From assembly GCA_016199105.1 (NCBI GenBank), contig JACQHI010000060.1, positions 1 through 9,264 of the forward strand: a stretch of DNA of 9,264 nt, read 5' to 3'. A model generated the notes under the pieces. The model worked only from the letters and a program-made list of their open reading frames with translations, was not told where the DNA came from and made no database searches. The stretch's first letter is position 1. Each line of letters starts with the position of its first letter. The translations under genes were made by a program, and so were the position numbers. Source of the stretch: Lentisphaerota bacterium. Lineage in GTDB: Bacteria > Verrucomicrobiota > Kiritimatiellia > JAAZAB01. Shown here one piece after another: positions 1 through 6,027 of the stretch.

Positions 1-820
1 CGCCGTTGCCGCCGATGAGCGTGTCGCTGCCGTCATCGCCCCAGAGGGTATTGGCGCCGTCCGAGCCGTAAAGAATATCGCTGTCGCCGCCGCCATGGAG
101 CCGGCGTGTCAGTTCCGCATCCGCCTTGACTTCGCGGATATCGATCGAATCGGCGCCGTCGTCTCCCTGCACGAGCACCGACAGCGCCTTTCCGGAGAGG
201 GCGATGATGTCATTGCCGCCGCCACCGCCGATCGTCACGCCTTTTTTCATGGCATATTCGGACTGGACTTTGACGGTGTCGTCGCCGTCCCCGGCCTCGA
301 TGGTAATGCCGCCGAAATAATTTTTCGTCGTGACGTTGAGCTGGTCGGCCCCGCCCATGCCGTACAGGGTGAGGGCGGCGATTTTCCCGAGGTTGATCCG
401 CGCGGCGCCGGCGCCCTGGACGTCCAGGATCGTATTGCCGTCGGTGTCCTGGGAAACGGTCAGGCGGTCCTGGACGGCGGTGCCGGTGATGACGGCCCTG
501 CCCATGGCGGAATACGAGGGGAGGATATAATTTTTTCCGCCCACGGTGACTTTTTGGTCGGCGACCGCCAGCGACAGGTCGGAGACCGTCACGGTAAGTC
601 CGGAGTCGCCGACTCTGACCGGCGAATCCTTGACGGCAAACTCGCGGGTTCCGAGCGCCCGGAGTTCGGGGGAGGATTCCTGAACGGCGGCGGGTTTTGT
701 TTTCCGGGCGCCGGGCCAGGCGATCAGAGAACGGTCGGGGAGCAGCGAAACCCGCTTATCCGTGAAGGAATAGCGGATCAGGGAACGGGTAAGATCGTTC
801 AGAACCTGGCTGACTTCCAT
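1..820 (-). CDS. RTX-type calcium-binding repeat protein, N-terminal part (partial)
   Basis: The frame is open from an ATG at 820 to the left edge (273 residues, no stop), so the C-terminus lies outside the window. Residues 1-110 match no family I recognise. From about 175 onward the protein becomes Gly/Asp-rich. Nonapeptide-like repeats GGxGxDxLx are visible, for example GGGGGNDII at 198-206 and, around 243-273, GGGDSDILYG, WGDDGSDTLIG and GGNG. In the RTX family such repeats bind calcium and fold into a beta-roll after secretion, usually by a type I system reading a C-terminal signal. No N-terminal signal peptide or membrane segment is seen, which fits that route. An in-frame TGA lies just upstream of the ATG, and no strong ribosome binding site is visible. 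A possible promoter on this strand is TGGACA (912-917), 16 bases, then TACTCT (890-895). Whether the protein is a toxin, enzyme, adhesin or S-layer-like protein cannot be told from this part. No transporter genes are nearby. Confidence 0.85.
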   Translation of the reverse strand, partial: MEVSQVLNDLTRSLIRYSFTDKRVSLLPDRSLIAWPGARKTKPAAVQESSPELRALGTREFAVKDSPVRVGDSGLTVTVSDLSLAVADQKVTVGGKNYILPSYSAMGRAVITGTAVQDRLTVSQDTDGNTILDVQGAGAARINLGKIAALTLYGMGGADQLNVTTKNYFGGITIEAGDGDDTVKVQSEYAMKKGVTIGGGGGNDIIALSGKALSVLVQGDDGADSIDIREVKADAELTRRLHGGGDSDILYGSDGANTLWGDDGSDTLIGGNG

Positions 821-932
821 GGCCGGACACCTGTGCGGCGGTCAATGTAGCGCGTCCGTGCCTGAATCCTACGTCCTTGGATTGCCCCTAGAGTATCAGA
901 TGGCCGTCCCGTGTCCAGCCTTTTTTTAGGCC

Positions 933-960
933 TTGTGTGACGAACGGAATGTGCTAGGAT
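933..960 (+). promoter_or_regulatory. Probable ssrA promoter with extended -10
   Basis: TTGTGT at 933-938 and TAGGAT at 955-960 are separated by 16 bases. TG one base before the -10 (952-953) makes an extended -10 element, which would compensate for the weak -35. Transcription would begin a few bases before the tmRNA 5' end at 973. This is a match to the sigma70 consensus by eye, supported by its position. Confidence 0.5.
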
Positions 961-972
961 AGGCGGCGTCAT

Positions 973-1328
973 GGGGGCGATCGGTCTCGACGGGTAGGTT
1001 GAAGCCCCGGTGGCGCGCCGAGGACCCCGGTTGGCCTCGTTAATCACCCGGGAAAAAAATATAAGTGCCAATACAGAATTGGCCCTCGCGGCTTAATTGA
1101 TCCGCGACGTCTTACGGCTGACCACCTGCTAGGCCGATAAGACGACGTTAGCGGGTTGGTCCCGATGCTGGGCGACCGGGCGGCGGGACGAGACTCACGC
1201 GGACGCTGGCTGCCACAGGAGCTTGTCCGCCGACATCTGTGACGGCGAGACTTTAAAGACGGAACACGCGCGTAGAAACCGGAGTGACGCTTATTCGGAC
1301 GCGGGTTCAATTCCCGCCGCCTCCACCA
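973..1328 (+). ncRNA. ssrA: tmRNA (transfer-messenger RNA)
   Basis: This RNA rescues stalled ribosomes: charged with alanine, it enters the empty A site, and its short frame adds a proteolysis tag to the unfinished protein. The 5' GGGGGCG (973-979) pairs with CGCCTCC (1318-1324), giving a seven-pair acceptor stem. The third pair is G-U, the alanyl-tRNA synthetase identity element. Discriminator A1325 and an encoded CCA (1326-1328) follow. The T arm is GCGGG-TTCAATT-CCCGC (1301-1317), and GGTCTCGACGGG near the 5' end is the typical tmRNA D-like region. The tag frame runs from GCC at 1067 to TAA at 1094-1096 and encodes ANTELALAA, ending in the ALAA that ClpX/ClpA-type proteases recognise. Upstream ATAAGT resembles the usual resume-codon context. 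At 356 bases it has normal one-piece tmRNA length. Confidence 0.97.
1067..1096 (+). other. ssrA: tmRNA tag-peptide reading frame
   Basis: Nine sense codons, GCC AAT ACA GAA TTG GCC CTC GCG GCT, then TAA, give ANTELALAA. With the alanine carried by the tmRNA, the added tag would be AANTELALAA. The resume codon GCC is inferred from the preceding ATAAGT, where an A four bases upstream matches known tmRNAs, and from the family pattern of an Ala first codon and an ALAA end. The tag is one residue shorter than the E. coli one. Confidence 0.85.
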
Positions 1329-1369
1329 CCCTCCTTCGCTCGGAGCACCGCGGAGAGCGAAGGAGGGTG
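1327..1369 (+). terminator. 15-bp perfect inverted repeat on the ssrA 3' end (hairpin, possible terminator)
   Basis: CACCCTCCTTCGCTC (1327-1341) is followed after 13 bases by its exact complement GAGCGAAGGAGGGTG (1355-1369). The left arm begins inside the CCA end of the tmRNA. The stem would be very stable, but no T-run follows, so it is not a classical intrinsic terminator. It may mark the 3' processing site, act as a non-canonical terminator, or belong to a dispersed repeat. Confidence 0.6.
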
Positions 1370-1403
1370 CCCTCCATAGCCGGGCTTCCCGGCGACGGAG
1401 GGC
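1369..1403. repeat. Second nested inverted repeat after ssrA
   Basis: The outer arms GCCCTCC (1369-1375) and GGAGGGC (1397-1403) enclose inner arms GCCGGG (1379-1384) and CCCGGC (1388-1393) around a CTT loop. CCCTCC (1370-1375) can also pair with GGAGGG of the preceding hairpin (1362-1367). The region therefore has at least two mutually exclusive folds. No T-run follows before the next gene at 1431. Confidence 0.6.
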
Positions 1404-1430
1404 CTTGTCGCGCGCTTTCACGCATCCATC

Positions 1431-2633
1431 ATGCAGCGATTCATCCAGCGGATAGCGAGTATTGACATCGACGCGCTTTACACGTGGACGACGCTCGTCG
1501 TTATCCCCTTATTCGTGCTGTGCCCCGAATTCAAGAGCCAGGTTTTCGTTGTGTATGCGTTCCTGTTCGTTCTGAAGGTGAGAAAGGACGGCTATACGAC
1601 GTGCGGACTTGAGGTCTTGTTTGCCGTCGCTGTGCTGGGGCTGGCCGCCAGCGCCCTCGGCGCCTGGGATGCCAGGGTGCTCAAGGAGGTGTGGCGTGTC
1701 GCCAGAATCATCAGCCTGCCCATTCTCATGAGCCAGTACAGGCCGGTACGCGATCTTCACAACAAGCTGGCCTGGATCTTCGCCGCGCTGGCGGTGTATG
1801 GCCTCGCAAGATTTTTCGTTGCCCCGATGGTCACGGGTTATTCCGAGCGCGAGTATTGTTATCTCGATTTCTACATGAATTCGTCGCTCGTCGCGTTCTC
1901 CGGCTACATTTTCTCCCTCGTGACGCTCATCCGGCAGCCGGGGCGGTGGTGGAAGGCGGCCGGCACGGCGAGCCTCGTTGTCTTCGCGTATCTCATCCTG
2001 CTTCACGGCGTCAGGGCGTCTTATCTGGTGTTCCTTGCGCTGACCCCCTGTATTCTGCTCGTCGAGTTCAAGCGGCGGATTCTCGTTGCAGGGGTCATTC
2101 TCGCGCTGGGCGCCGGCCTGTTTGTCTGCGGCCTCCGGATCCTGCAGCCGGGATTGCTGAACACGGCGGTGGAACGGCTCCGCACAATCGTTGACATGAA
2201 CCAGGGCAGCAACCGCGGGCGCCTGACCTTCTGGAAGAAGGCCGTCGAGGTATTCCGGGAGCACCCCGTCAATGGAATCGGCTACAAGCGGTTCAATCGC
2301 GACCACGTCAAATTGCCCGCCGAGGAACACGTGTGGTCGTTCTGGCACGCGCATAACGAATGGCTTGGCATGCTCGCCGAAACCGGCCTCATTGGAACGT
2401 TTGCGTGGCTCGCGTTCAAGCTCAAGCTCTTCCTCCTGTTTTTCAGGGACCGGAAGACCTGGCTGGGCGCCTTCATGCTATATCTGTTCGTGGTATTTGA
2501 ATGCCACAACCTCTTTGAAGTTTACCTGAATGAACGCACCGCCTACATCTATATGTACCTGCTGTTTGGACTGGGGCTCAACCAGTTGCTCAGGCGCGAG
2601 GCGCCGGCCCCCTCTGCCGCGGCATCCCCATGA
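1431..2633 (+). CDS. O-antigen ligase / Wzy-type polymerase family membrane protein
   Basis: This 400-residue, strongly hydrophobic inner-membrane protein has about ten predicted membrane segments. Clear ones lie near residues 20-50, 60-78, 112-132, 150-168, 178-212 and 217-236, with more between 318 and 385. A large loop between about 237 and 317 carries the Wzy_C/O-antigen ligase signature: NRGRLTFWKKA (261-271), HPVNGIGYKRF (278-288) and HAHNEWLGMLAETGLIG (306-322), with His308 and Asn309 in the conserved position. Arg195 in GVRASYL matches the conserved arginine before this loop. Family members join or polymerise undecaprenyl-linked glycans in the periplasm. Some instead attach glycans to proteins, so ligase versus polymerase cannot be decided here. 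The stop overlaps the next gene's start (ATGA), so it is translated together with a glycosyltransferase. No good ribosome binding site precedes the ATG, so the start is the least certain part. Confidence 0.88.
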   Translation: MQRFIQRIASIDIDALYTWTTLVVIPLFVLCPEFKSQVFVVYAFLFVLKVRKDGYTTCGLEVLFAVAVLGLAASALGAWDARVLKEVWRVARIISLPILMSQYRPVRDLHNKLAWIFAALAVYGLARFFVAPMVTGYSEREYCYLDFYMNSSLVAFSGYIFSLVTLIRQPGRWWKAAGTASLVVFAYLILLHGVRASYLVFLALTPCILLVEFKRRILVAGVILALGAGLFVCGLRILQPGLLNTAVERLRTIVDMNQGSNRGRLTFWKKAVEVFREHPVNGIGYKRFNRDHVKLPAEEHVWSFWHAHNEWLGMLAETGLIGTFAWLAFKLKLFLLFFRDRKTWLGAFMLYLFVVFECHNLFEVYLNERTAYIYMYLLFGLGLNQLLRREAPAPSAAASP

Positions 2634-3592
2634 AGGACGTTCCCAACAACAAGGTCAGCATCATTGTTCCCTTCCATAATGCGGAACGATATCTGGGAGG
2701 GGCTTTGACGAGCATCGGCGCGTCGGTCCATGAGAACGTGGAAGTCCTCATGGTCGACGATTTCAGCACGGATTCGAGCGGCGCCATTGCCGGGGACTTC
2801 GTCCGCAAGGACCCCCGGTTCCAATACTCGAGGAACCCGGCCAACAGGGGCGTTTCGCACTCCCGCAACAGGGGCCTTGACAAGGCCGGCGGCGACTTCA
2901 TCCTGTTCGTGGATGGCGACGACCGGATATCGCCGGACTGGATACGCAATCTGCTCCTGGCCGCGACGGCGACAAAGGCAGATATCGTCATCGGGCAGGC
3001 CAAACGAATCCAGGGCGGGCACGAGTCGGACTACCGAATGAAGGGATTGATCCGGCCCGCGAGGCTTCGTTTCGAGCGAATTGTGCTGAAAGACAATGGC
3101 GTCGTCTGGAACAAACTCTATTCGGCGGCCTTGCTCCGGCGCGCGAACGTCCGTTTCGCGGAGGACATCGCCATCGGCGAGGACCTGGCGTTCAACTACG
3201 GCGTGATGGCCTGTGCGGAGGGAATCTACTACACGGACAGGGGCCACTATTTCTACCATCGGGACAACGCGGCTTCCCTCATGCGCGGGAGCAGCGCCGA
3301 GTCAAGGGTCCGTAATAATTCGCGCGTCCTGGAAACCCTGCTGGCGCATTCCGCGCGGACCGGCCGATGGAATCGGGGCGCGCTGAAGAAGGTCGCCAGG
3401 GATATCCTGATGGATAGCGCCCAAGGGGATCCCGTATTCATTGACGACGCAACGCGCGAGCGCATACGACAGATCGACCCGCTCATGTTTCACAAGGTCA
3501 GATTCAAGCTCTTGCGCAAGTCCTTGAAACGGAAAATCGCGATGGCGCTGATGTCTCATTTTCCGGGCGGGGCCTGGCGTTCGTCCAGATAG
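2630..3592 (+). CDS. Family 2 glycosyltransferase
   Basis: The protein has 320 residues. The N-terminal GT-A domain (about 8-125) begins VSIIVPFHNAERYL, has the nucleotide-binding acidic pair in VDDFSTDS (42-49), an NRGVSHSRNRGL stretch (72-83) and the metal-binding DxD-like VDGDD (94-98). VWNKLYSAALL (159-169) and GEDLAF (183-188), with an acidic residue in the usual catalytic-base position, complete the GT2 pattern. The C-terminal third is basic and has no clear domain. It would transfer a sugar from a nucleotide sugar to a growing surface glycan at the cytoplasmic membrane face; donor and acceptor cannot be read from sequence. Its start codon overlaps the stop of the ligase/polymerase gene by four bases, so the two probably act in one polysaccharide pathway. 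Its last 37 bases overlap the convergent phosphatase gene. Confidence 0.9.
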   Translation: MKDVPNNKVSIIVPFHNAERYLGGALTSIGASVHENVEVLMVDDFSTDSSGAIAGDFVRKDPRFQYSRNPANRGVSHSRNRGLDKAGGDFILFVDGDDRISPDWIRNLLLAATATKADIVIGQAKRIQGGHESDYRMKGLIRPARLRFERIVLKDNGVVWNKLYSAALLRRANVRFAEDIAIGEDLAFNYGVMACAEGIYYTDRGHYFYHRDNAASLMRGSSAESRVRNNSRVLETLLAHSARTGRWNRGALKKVARDILMDSAQGDPVFIDDATRERIRQIDPLMFHKVRFKLLRKSLKRKIAMALMSHFPGGAWRSSR

Positions 3593-4140
3593 CGGGAAAG
3601 ATATTCGAGGATGGGGGCGTTCGTCTTGTCCATCCCGAAGGCCCGCATTTCCTTCAGCGCTTTTTCCCTCGACCACCCCTGGTTCAGGATGCGGTAGGTG
3701 GCCACGATGGTGCCGGTGCGGTACACGCCGCGGGCACAGCAGATCAGGACCGGGAAATGGCTCGAATCGTTAAGCACCTGTTGGGCCCGGTCGTATTGGT
3801 CGAAACCCGCGCGGCCATCGCCTTCCATTTGCAGGGGACAGAGCCGGACGGCGTTGTTTTCGCATAGCGTCCGGATCGTTTGTTGCTCGGGCTTGCCGAA
3901 TTCGTTGAACTGAGCGTGGAGAATCGTCTTGATTCCATAGGCGCGGATCACGCGCTCGAGTTGACGCGCAGTGAGCCGGCCGCTCCGGTAGATCTTGCCC
4001 GGCTCGACGACGCCGAAGTTGTCCAGCCCGAGGCGGTTTTGGGCGAACCACCCGACTCCGAAGAGGGCCGCCGCCATGAGGAGCAGAAATACCGGCCGAA
4101 TCCGATGACGCGAGGCTGTCGGTGGGGCGGAGGCTGTCAT
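3556..4140 (-). CDS. Membrane-anchored dual-specificity/tyrosine-type phosphatase
   Basis: The product has 194 residues, counting from the ATG at 4140, whose ATGA overlaps the trmJ stop. An upstream extension would lie inside trmJ and looks spurious. One hydrophobic segment (about 16-33) follows a basic start and anchors the protein. The stretch GVVEPGKIYRSGRLTARQLE (43-62) is typical of Siw14/DSP-like cysteine phosphatases. The P-loop is ICCARGVYRTG (133-143) and fits Cx5R with nucleophile Cys135 and Arg141. The usual histidine before the nucleophile is replaced by Cys134. The enzyme should hydrolyse phosphoester bonds through a cysteinyl-phosphate. Its substrate (phosphoprotein, inositol phosphate or other) is unknown, and the sidedness of the catalytic domain is uncertain. 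It is the last gene of the isochorismatase-trmJ operon. Its 3' end runs 37 bases into the convergent glycosyltransferase gene. Confidence 0.85.
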   Translation of the reverse strand: MTASAPPTASRHRIRPVFLLLMAAALFGVGWFAQNRLGLDNFGVVEPGKIYRSGRLTARQLERVIRAYGIKTILHAQFNEFGKPEQQTIRTLCENNAVRLCPLQMEGDGRAGFDQYDRAQQVLNDSSHFPVLICCARGVYRTGTIVATYRILNQGWSREKALKEMRAFGMDKTNAPILEYLSRYLDERQAPPGK

Positions 4141-4919
4141 GGGGGAGTCGTTGGCCCGCTGCGCGCGGCGCCTTCCTGTGCGAACCGTTCTTTCAGGCGG
4201 AGCATTTCCGACGCGCACCAGCCGGTTTGGCGCGCCACGCCCATGAGAATGCGGACGTCATCCTCGGAGAGGGTTCCGCGGGAGAGAATGCGGCGGAGGC
4301 CGAGCATCATGTGCTGAGCCTTGTCTTCCTTCATGAAGCCGATGTCCAGCAGGGTTTTTTTCCACAGGGCAAACATCAATTCCCGCAGGGAAGAGGATGC
4401 CTCGGGAGATTTCTCGCAGGCCGGCTCGAACAGGCCGGCGGCGACATAGAGCTCATACGCGCAGATCATAACCGCCTGGGCGACGTTCAACGAGGGATAT
4501 TCGGGCCTGGAGGGAATCTGGACGAGTTGCGTGCAGATTTCCAGGTCGTCATTGCTCAAGCCGTTATCCTCGGGTCCGAAAACGAGGGCCACTGTGGCCG
4601 TTTGAGCGGTTTGGAGAATCTGGGGCGCCCATTCGCGGGGCGTTTTCGAGTGCCGGCGATAGAGACCGAGCCGGCTCGTTGTGCCCATGACCCACCCGCA
4701 GTCGGCGACGGCCTCGGGAAGCGTGGCGACTTCCTTGCGCGAATCCAGGAGGTCGCCCGCCCAGCAGGCCATCTTGCGCGCTTCCTCCCAGTCGGTGGCG
4801 AGAGGCGCCACCAGGACCAAATCCGAGAGCCCCATGTTGGACATGGCGCGGCAGACGGAGCCGATATTCCCGCCGTAGATCGGGCGGGTGAGCACGATGC
4901 GAATGTTGCGAGTGGGCAT
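4137..4919 (-). CDS. trmJ: tRNA (Cm32/Um32) 2'-O-methyltransferase, TrmJ/SpoU family
   Basis: This 260-residue protein has the three SpoU (SPOUT) motifs in order: NIGSVCRAMSNMG (18-30, with catalytic Arg24), FGPEDNGLSNDDL (114-126) and IPSRPEYPSLNVAQA (135-149), which form the knotted S-adenosylmethionine site. The spacing and the helical C-terminal extension of about 100 residues match TrmJ (YfhQ), which methylates the ribose at position 32 in the tRNA anticodon loop. Other TrmH-like enzymes lack this C-terminal part, so TrmJ is the best call. The start at 4919 lies five bases after the stop of the isochorismatase-family gene, with only a weak ribosome binding site. The end overlaps the phosphatase start by ATGA. 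It is thus the middle gene of a three-gene operon; a functional link to its neighbours is not obvious. Confidence 0.9.
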   Translation of the reverse strand: MPTRNIRIVLTRPIYGGNIGSVCRAMSNMGLSDLVLVAPLATDWEEARKMACWAGDLLDSRKEVATLPEAVADCGWVMGTTSRLGLYRRHSKTPREWAPQILQTAQTATVALVFGPEDNGLSNDDLEICTQLVQIPSRPEYPSLNVAQAVMICAYELYVAAGLFEPACEKSPEASSSLRELMFALWKKTLLDIGFMKEDKAQHMMLGLRRILSRGTLSEDDVRILMGVARQTGWCASEMLRLKERFAQEGAARSGPTTPP

Positions 4920-4924
4920 GGCGC

Positions 4925-5464
4925 TTACTTGATGTGGCGGAGAATCTGTTTGAATTCCGGCCGGTCCGAGGTGCCCAGGAGTTCGAAAACCGTGCTTTCC
5001 ACACTGCTGACCGCGCCGCCGGCGGCGCGAATGCGCTCCAAGCCGATCGCCTTGTCGGCTGCCGTGCGCGAAGAGACGGCATCGGCCAGCACCTGGGCGC
5101 GGTACCCGCGTTCGAGGAGGCCGGCGACGGTCTGGAAAACGCAGACGTGGGTTTCGATGCCGGCGACGAGCACGTTCTTTCGGCCCGTGGCTTCCAGCGC
5201 TTTCAGGAAGGCGGGTTCGCCGCAGGAGCCGAACGTCCGTTTGGCGATGGCCGGGATGCCGTTCAAGGGGCCGGCCAGCGCCTTGACGGTGGGGCCAAGT
5301 CCTTCCGGATACTGTTCCGTCAGGAGGAGGGGGACTTGCAGGACGCGGGCACAGGCGATGAGCGTGCCGGCGCGGGCGATCACGTCGCCAATGCCGGCGA
5401 TATGGGGCGCGAGTTTTTCCTGGATATCGATGACCAACACGACAACTTCGTGCGGGTGAAGCAT
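4925..5464 (-). CDS. Isochorismatase-family cysteine hydrolase
   Basis: A complete single-domain alpha/beta hydrolase of the isochorismatase/nicotinamidase superfamily with 179 residues, a usual length. The catalytic triad is visible: Asp13 in LVIDIQEKL, Lys75 in AKRTFGS and Cys108 in AGIETHVCVFQT. LLTEQYPEGLGPTV (47-60) is characteristic of the ISOC1/ISOC2/YcaC-like branch rather than of true nicotinamidases, which carry a metal-binding D-x-H motif not seen here. The substrate is therefore unknown; amide or enol-ether hydrolysis would be typical. AGGAGG (complement of 5473-5478) lies eight bases before the ATG and fixes the start. It is the first gene of the operon with trmJ and the phosphatase, and a promoter is visible upstream at 5518-5546. 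Confidence 0.9.
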   Translation of the reverse strand: MLHPHEVVVLVIDIQEKLAPHIAGIGDVIARAGTLIACARVLQVPLLLTEQYPEGLGPTVKALAGPLNGIPAIAKRTFGSCGEPAFLKALEATGRKNVLVAGIETHVCVFQTVAGLLERGYRAQVLADAVSSRTAADKAIGLERIRAAGGAVSSVESTVFELLGTSDRPEFKQILRHIK

Positions 5465-5517
5465 GCGCGAACCCTCCTGTTCCGATGGACCGTGCTCTAC
5501 CGGTTGATTACCCGGAA

Positions 5518-5546
5518 TGTATAGCCTCTTGCCGGCGGGGATTCAA
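5518..5546 (-). promoter_or_regulatory. Promoter of the isochorismatase-trmJ-phosphatase operon
   Basis: On the minus strand TTGAAT (5541-5546) is followed by exactly 17 bases and TATACA (5518-5523), each matching four of six consensus positions. Transcription would start near 5511, leaving a leader of about 47 bases before the ATG at 5464. It is back to back with the promoter of the lipoprotein gene. Confidence 0.6.
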
Positions 5547-5558
5547 GGTTTCAAGTAT

Positions 5559-5587
5559 TTGACAGATGGACGACCGATCGTTACCAT
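5559..5587 (+). promoter_or_regulatory. Promoter of the lipoprotein gene
   Basis: A perfect TTGACA (5559-5564), a 17-base spacer and TACCAT (5582-5587, four of six) form a sigma70-type promoter. Transcription would start near 5594, about 50 bases before the ATG at 5646. Its -35 box is 13 bases from that of the divergent operon promoter, so one regulator could affect both. Confidence 0.65.
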
Positions 5588-5645
5588 ATTCGCCATCGGT
5601 TACACGTGGCGGTTCTTTCGCCTGTCGCAAGTGGAGGTGCAGGTT

Positions 5646-6026
5646 ATGAGAATGTTTCCATCCCGTTCGGGCTTTCTCTCCCATCTGGCGTTGATGGGGC
5701 TGGCCTTGCTTTGTCTGGCCGGCTGTGAGGAGGACGATTTCGATCACCAGCCTCCAGCGGGGCAGGGGAGCCTGATCGTCGACAACAACACCTATGACGA
5801 CATTCGCATTTACCTCAACGGCTACGACACCAACAGCGTTTCCGATTACAGCCGGCGCACGTTCGATCTTGCGCCGGGAGTGTACCGGGTGGTCCTGGAT
5901 CAGAGGTCCGGAGACCGGACGTATCGCGACGACGTGGATGTGCTGGTCGGCGAATTGACCATCCTCGATGTGCGGATCGGCAGCTTGCAGTCCGACGAAT
6001 ACGACGTGACGATCCGGTTCGACTGA
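5646..6026 (+). CDS. Small lipoprotein with a beta-rich domain
   Basis: The product has 126 residues. After a short basic start, a hydrophobic stretch ends in the lipobox LAGC (24-27), so Cys27 should be lipidated after signal peptidase II cleavage, leaving Glu at +2. The mature part begins acidic (EEDDFD) and continues as one short domain (about 41-115). The pattern GSLIVDNN, IRIYLNGYD, FDLAPGVYRVVLDQ and TILDVRIG resembles PEGA-like or carbohydrate-binding beta-sandwich domains, in particular the LAPGxYRV turn. That resemblance is by eye only; the function is unknown. The frame is open upstream to 5517, but GGAGG at 5633-5637, eight bases before ATG 5646, and the signal peptide fix the start. 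It ends one base before the convergent zinc-ribbon/EIIA gene. Confidence 0.8.
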   Translation: MRMFPSRSGFLSHLALMGLALLCLAGCEEDDFDHQPPAGQGSLIVDNNTYDDIRIYLNGYDTNSVSDYSRRTFDLAPGVYRVVLDQRSGDRTYRDDVDVLVGELTILDVRIGSLQSDEYDVTIRFD

Positions 6027-6027
6027 T

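Noticed and set aside
1..320. Short GC-rich near-repeats, possible CRISPR or tandem array
   Set aside because: They are the codons of the Gly/Asp RTX repeats; no constant repeat with variable spacers exists.
95..850. A 251-codon open frame on the plus strand
   Set aside because: It is antisense to the RTX gene; its length comes from GC-rich Gly/Asp codons read in reverse. The minus-strand frame shows real RTX repeats.
918..931. GCCT-T-run-AGGC as a terminator hairpin between the RTX gene and ssrA
   Set aside because: Only four base pairs, and neither flanking gene ends there; both are transcribed away from it.
1044..1421. A minus-strand frame containing WWRRRELNPRP
   Set aside because: This is the well-known false translation of the T arm and acceptor end of a tRNA-like gene, here the tmRNA.
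973..1430. Integrated element or attachment site at ssrA
   Set aside because: No integrase gene and no second copy of the tmRNA 3' end occur in the window.
4122..5459. A 445-codon open frame on the plus strand
   Set aside because: It lies antisense to trmJ and the isochorismatase-family gene, both of which carry complete catalytic motifs. The plus frame has no recognisable domain.
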